Origin: Promethearchaeota archaeon
Lineage (GTDB): Archaea; Asgardarchaeota; Lokiarchaeia; Sigyniarchaeales; SOKP01
NCBI GenBank assembly: GCA_019057355.1
Contig: DXJM01000360.1
Span: 1-7,646, forward strand
DNA length: 7,646 nt
Reading direction: 5' to 3'
This document shows, in pieces, positions 6,863 to 7,646 of this stretch (the first letter of the stretch is position 1; every line of letters starts with the position of its first letter). Both the position numbers and the translations under genes were made by a program. The notes below the pieces were generated by a model. That model searched no databases and had not been told where the DNA came from. It saw nothing but the letters and a program-made list of their open reading frames with translations.

Positions 6863-7646
6863 ATGATTAAAAGAACGCTGTTTGACGAGCTTAAGGCTCA
6901 TATTCCAAAAAAAGAGATAAGTTTCATAGTGGGCCCAAGGCAAGCCGGAAAGACAACCTTAATGCTTTTGCTTAAAGAGTATCTGGAAAGGAAAGGAGAA
7001 AGAACACTTTTCTTGAATTTAGATTTTGAGCAGGATAAGGAATTCTTTTCTTCCCAGTCGAAATTAATAAAAAAAATTGAATTGGAGCTGGGAAAACAGA
7101 AGGGCTTTGTCTTTATTGATGAAATTCAGCGTAAAGAGGATGCCGGGCTATTCTTAAAAGGGATTTATGATATGAACCTGCCATACAAATACATTACTTC
7201 AGGTTCGGGAAGTGTAGAATTAAAAGAAAAGATCCACGAATCGTTGGTGGGAAGGAAGAGGCTTTTTGAACTTTCAACTCTATCTTTTGAAGAATTTACC
7301 AACTTTAAAACTCAATATAGATACGAAGATAGACTATTAGGCTTTTTCTCCGTTGAAAGCGGTAGAATCGATGATCTTCTTGAAGAGTATTTGAACTTTG
7401 GGGGTTATCCTCGGATTGTCCTGGAAGACGAACAGGCTGAGAAGCAAGAATTAATCAATGAAATCTATCAAAGTTATCTTGAGCGCGATATTTCTTATCT
7501 CTTGAAAATCCTTAAGATAGAGGCATTCAGTAACCTGGTAAAGATAATGGCAGTTCAAGTTGGAAAGCTAGTGAATCTTTTAGAGTTGTCATCGACTCTG
7601 GGAATGTCGGCGAAGACAATAAAAGGATATCTCTGGTATCTGGAAA
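6863..7646 (+). CDS. AAA+ ATPase, AAA_14/DUF4143 family (5' part, runs off right edge)
   Basis: Starting at ATG 6863 the frame is open for 261 codons to the window end. It begins MIKRTLFDELKAHIPKKEIS. Walker A is GPRQAGKT (residues 24-31), Walker B is FVFIDEIQ with D86-E87, a sensor-like TSGSGS lies at 112-117, and GRK at 130-132 precedes LFELSTLSFEEF. The later GGYPRIVLED and YLERDISYLLKI segments, followed by a helix-turn-helix-like stretch (LGMSAKTIKGYLWYLE), are typical of the family whose C-terminus is DUF4143. These ATPases are common in bacteria and archaea, often sporadic, and their cellular role is poorly defined. There is no SD before the ATG. It sits where cas4-cas1-cas2 are often found in I-B loci, but nothing in it is specific to CRISPR. 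Composition is mixed (sampled lines 28-47% GC) and on average richer than cas3. Confidence 0.88.
   Translation, partial: MIKRTLFDELKAHIPKKEISFIVGPRQAGKTTLMLLLKEYLERKGERTLFLNLDFEQDKEFFSSQSKLIKKIELELGKQKGFVFIDEIQRKEDAGLFLKGIYDMNLPYKYITSGSGSVELKEKIHESLVGRKRLFELSTLSFEEFTNFKTQYRYEDRLLGFFSVESGRIDDLLEEYLNFGGYPRIVLEDEQAEKQELINEIYQSYLERDISYLLKILKIEAFSNLVKIMAVQVGKLVNLLELSSTLGMSAKTIKGYLWYLE

Overview
The window carries the interference (effector) half of a type I-B CRISPR-Cas system, all on the + strand, in the order cas6 - cas8b (with a probable internal cas11b) - cas7 - cas5 - cas3. It is flanked on the left by the first codons of a divergent gene and on the right by a 5' fragment of an AAA+ ATPase of the AAA_14/DUF4143 kind. 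The -35/-10 boxes and strong Shine-Dalgarno (SD) sites point to a bacterium. Composition does not allow a closer placement.

Layout. 1-94 (minus): start of a divergent gene running off the left edge. 95-190: intergenic, with a very good sigma70-type promoter (TTGACA-N17-TAAAAT) firing toward cas6. 191-940: cas6, which probably starts at a rare ATT codon. 941-1027: an 87-base gap with a perfect extended -10 box (TGCTATAAT) ahead of cas8b. 1028-6808: cas8b, cas7, cas5 and cas3, tightly packed or overlapping. 6809-6862: a short gap with another promoter whose predicted transcription start falls on the next ATG. 6863-7646: the ATPase gene, cut by the right edge.

How the genes work together. Cas6 cuts the CRISPR transcript into crRNAs. 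Cas8b (large subunit, PAM recognition), Cas11b (small subunit), a Cas7 backbone and Cas5 form the crRNA-guided Cascade complex. Cas3 (HD nuclease plus helicase) is recruited to degrade the target. The window has no cas4, cas1, cas2 and no CRISPR array.

The most notable point is an in-frame internal start inside cas8b: AGGAGG, 7 bases, ATG at 2378. It would produce a separate 151-residue C-terminal protein, matching the known type I-B strategy of making Cas11 from within cas8b. Two other points stand out. The cas6 start at ATT restores the first beta strand of the protein. There is also a sharp composition change between cas6 (sampled lines 38-52% GC) and cas8b-cas3 (sampled cas8b lines 22-30% GC). 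That change, with a second promoter at the junction, suggests that cas6 and the rest of the cassette have different histories or separate regulation. The system itself is a recognisable I-B effector module and not a new class.
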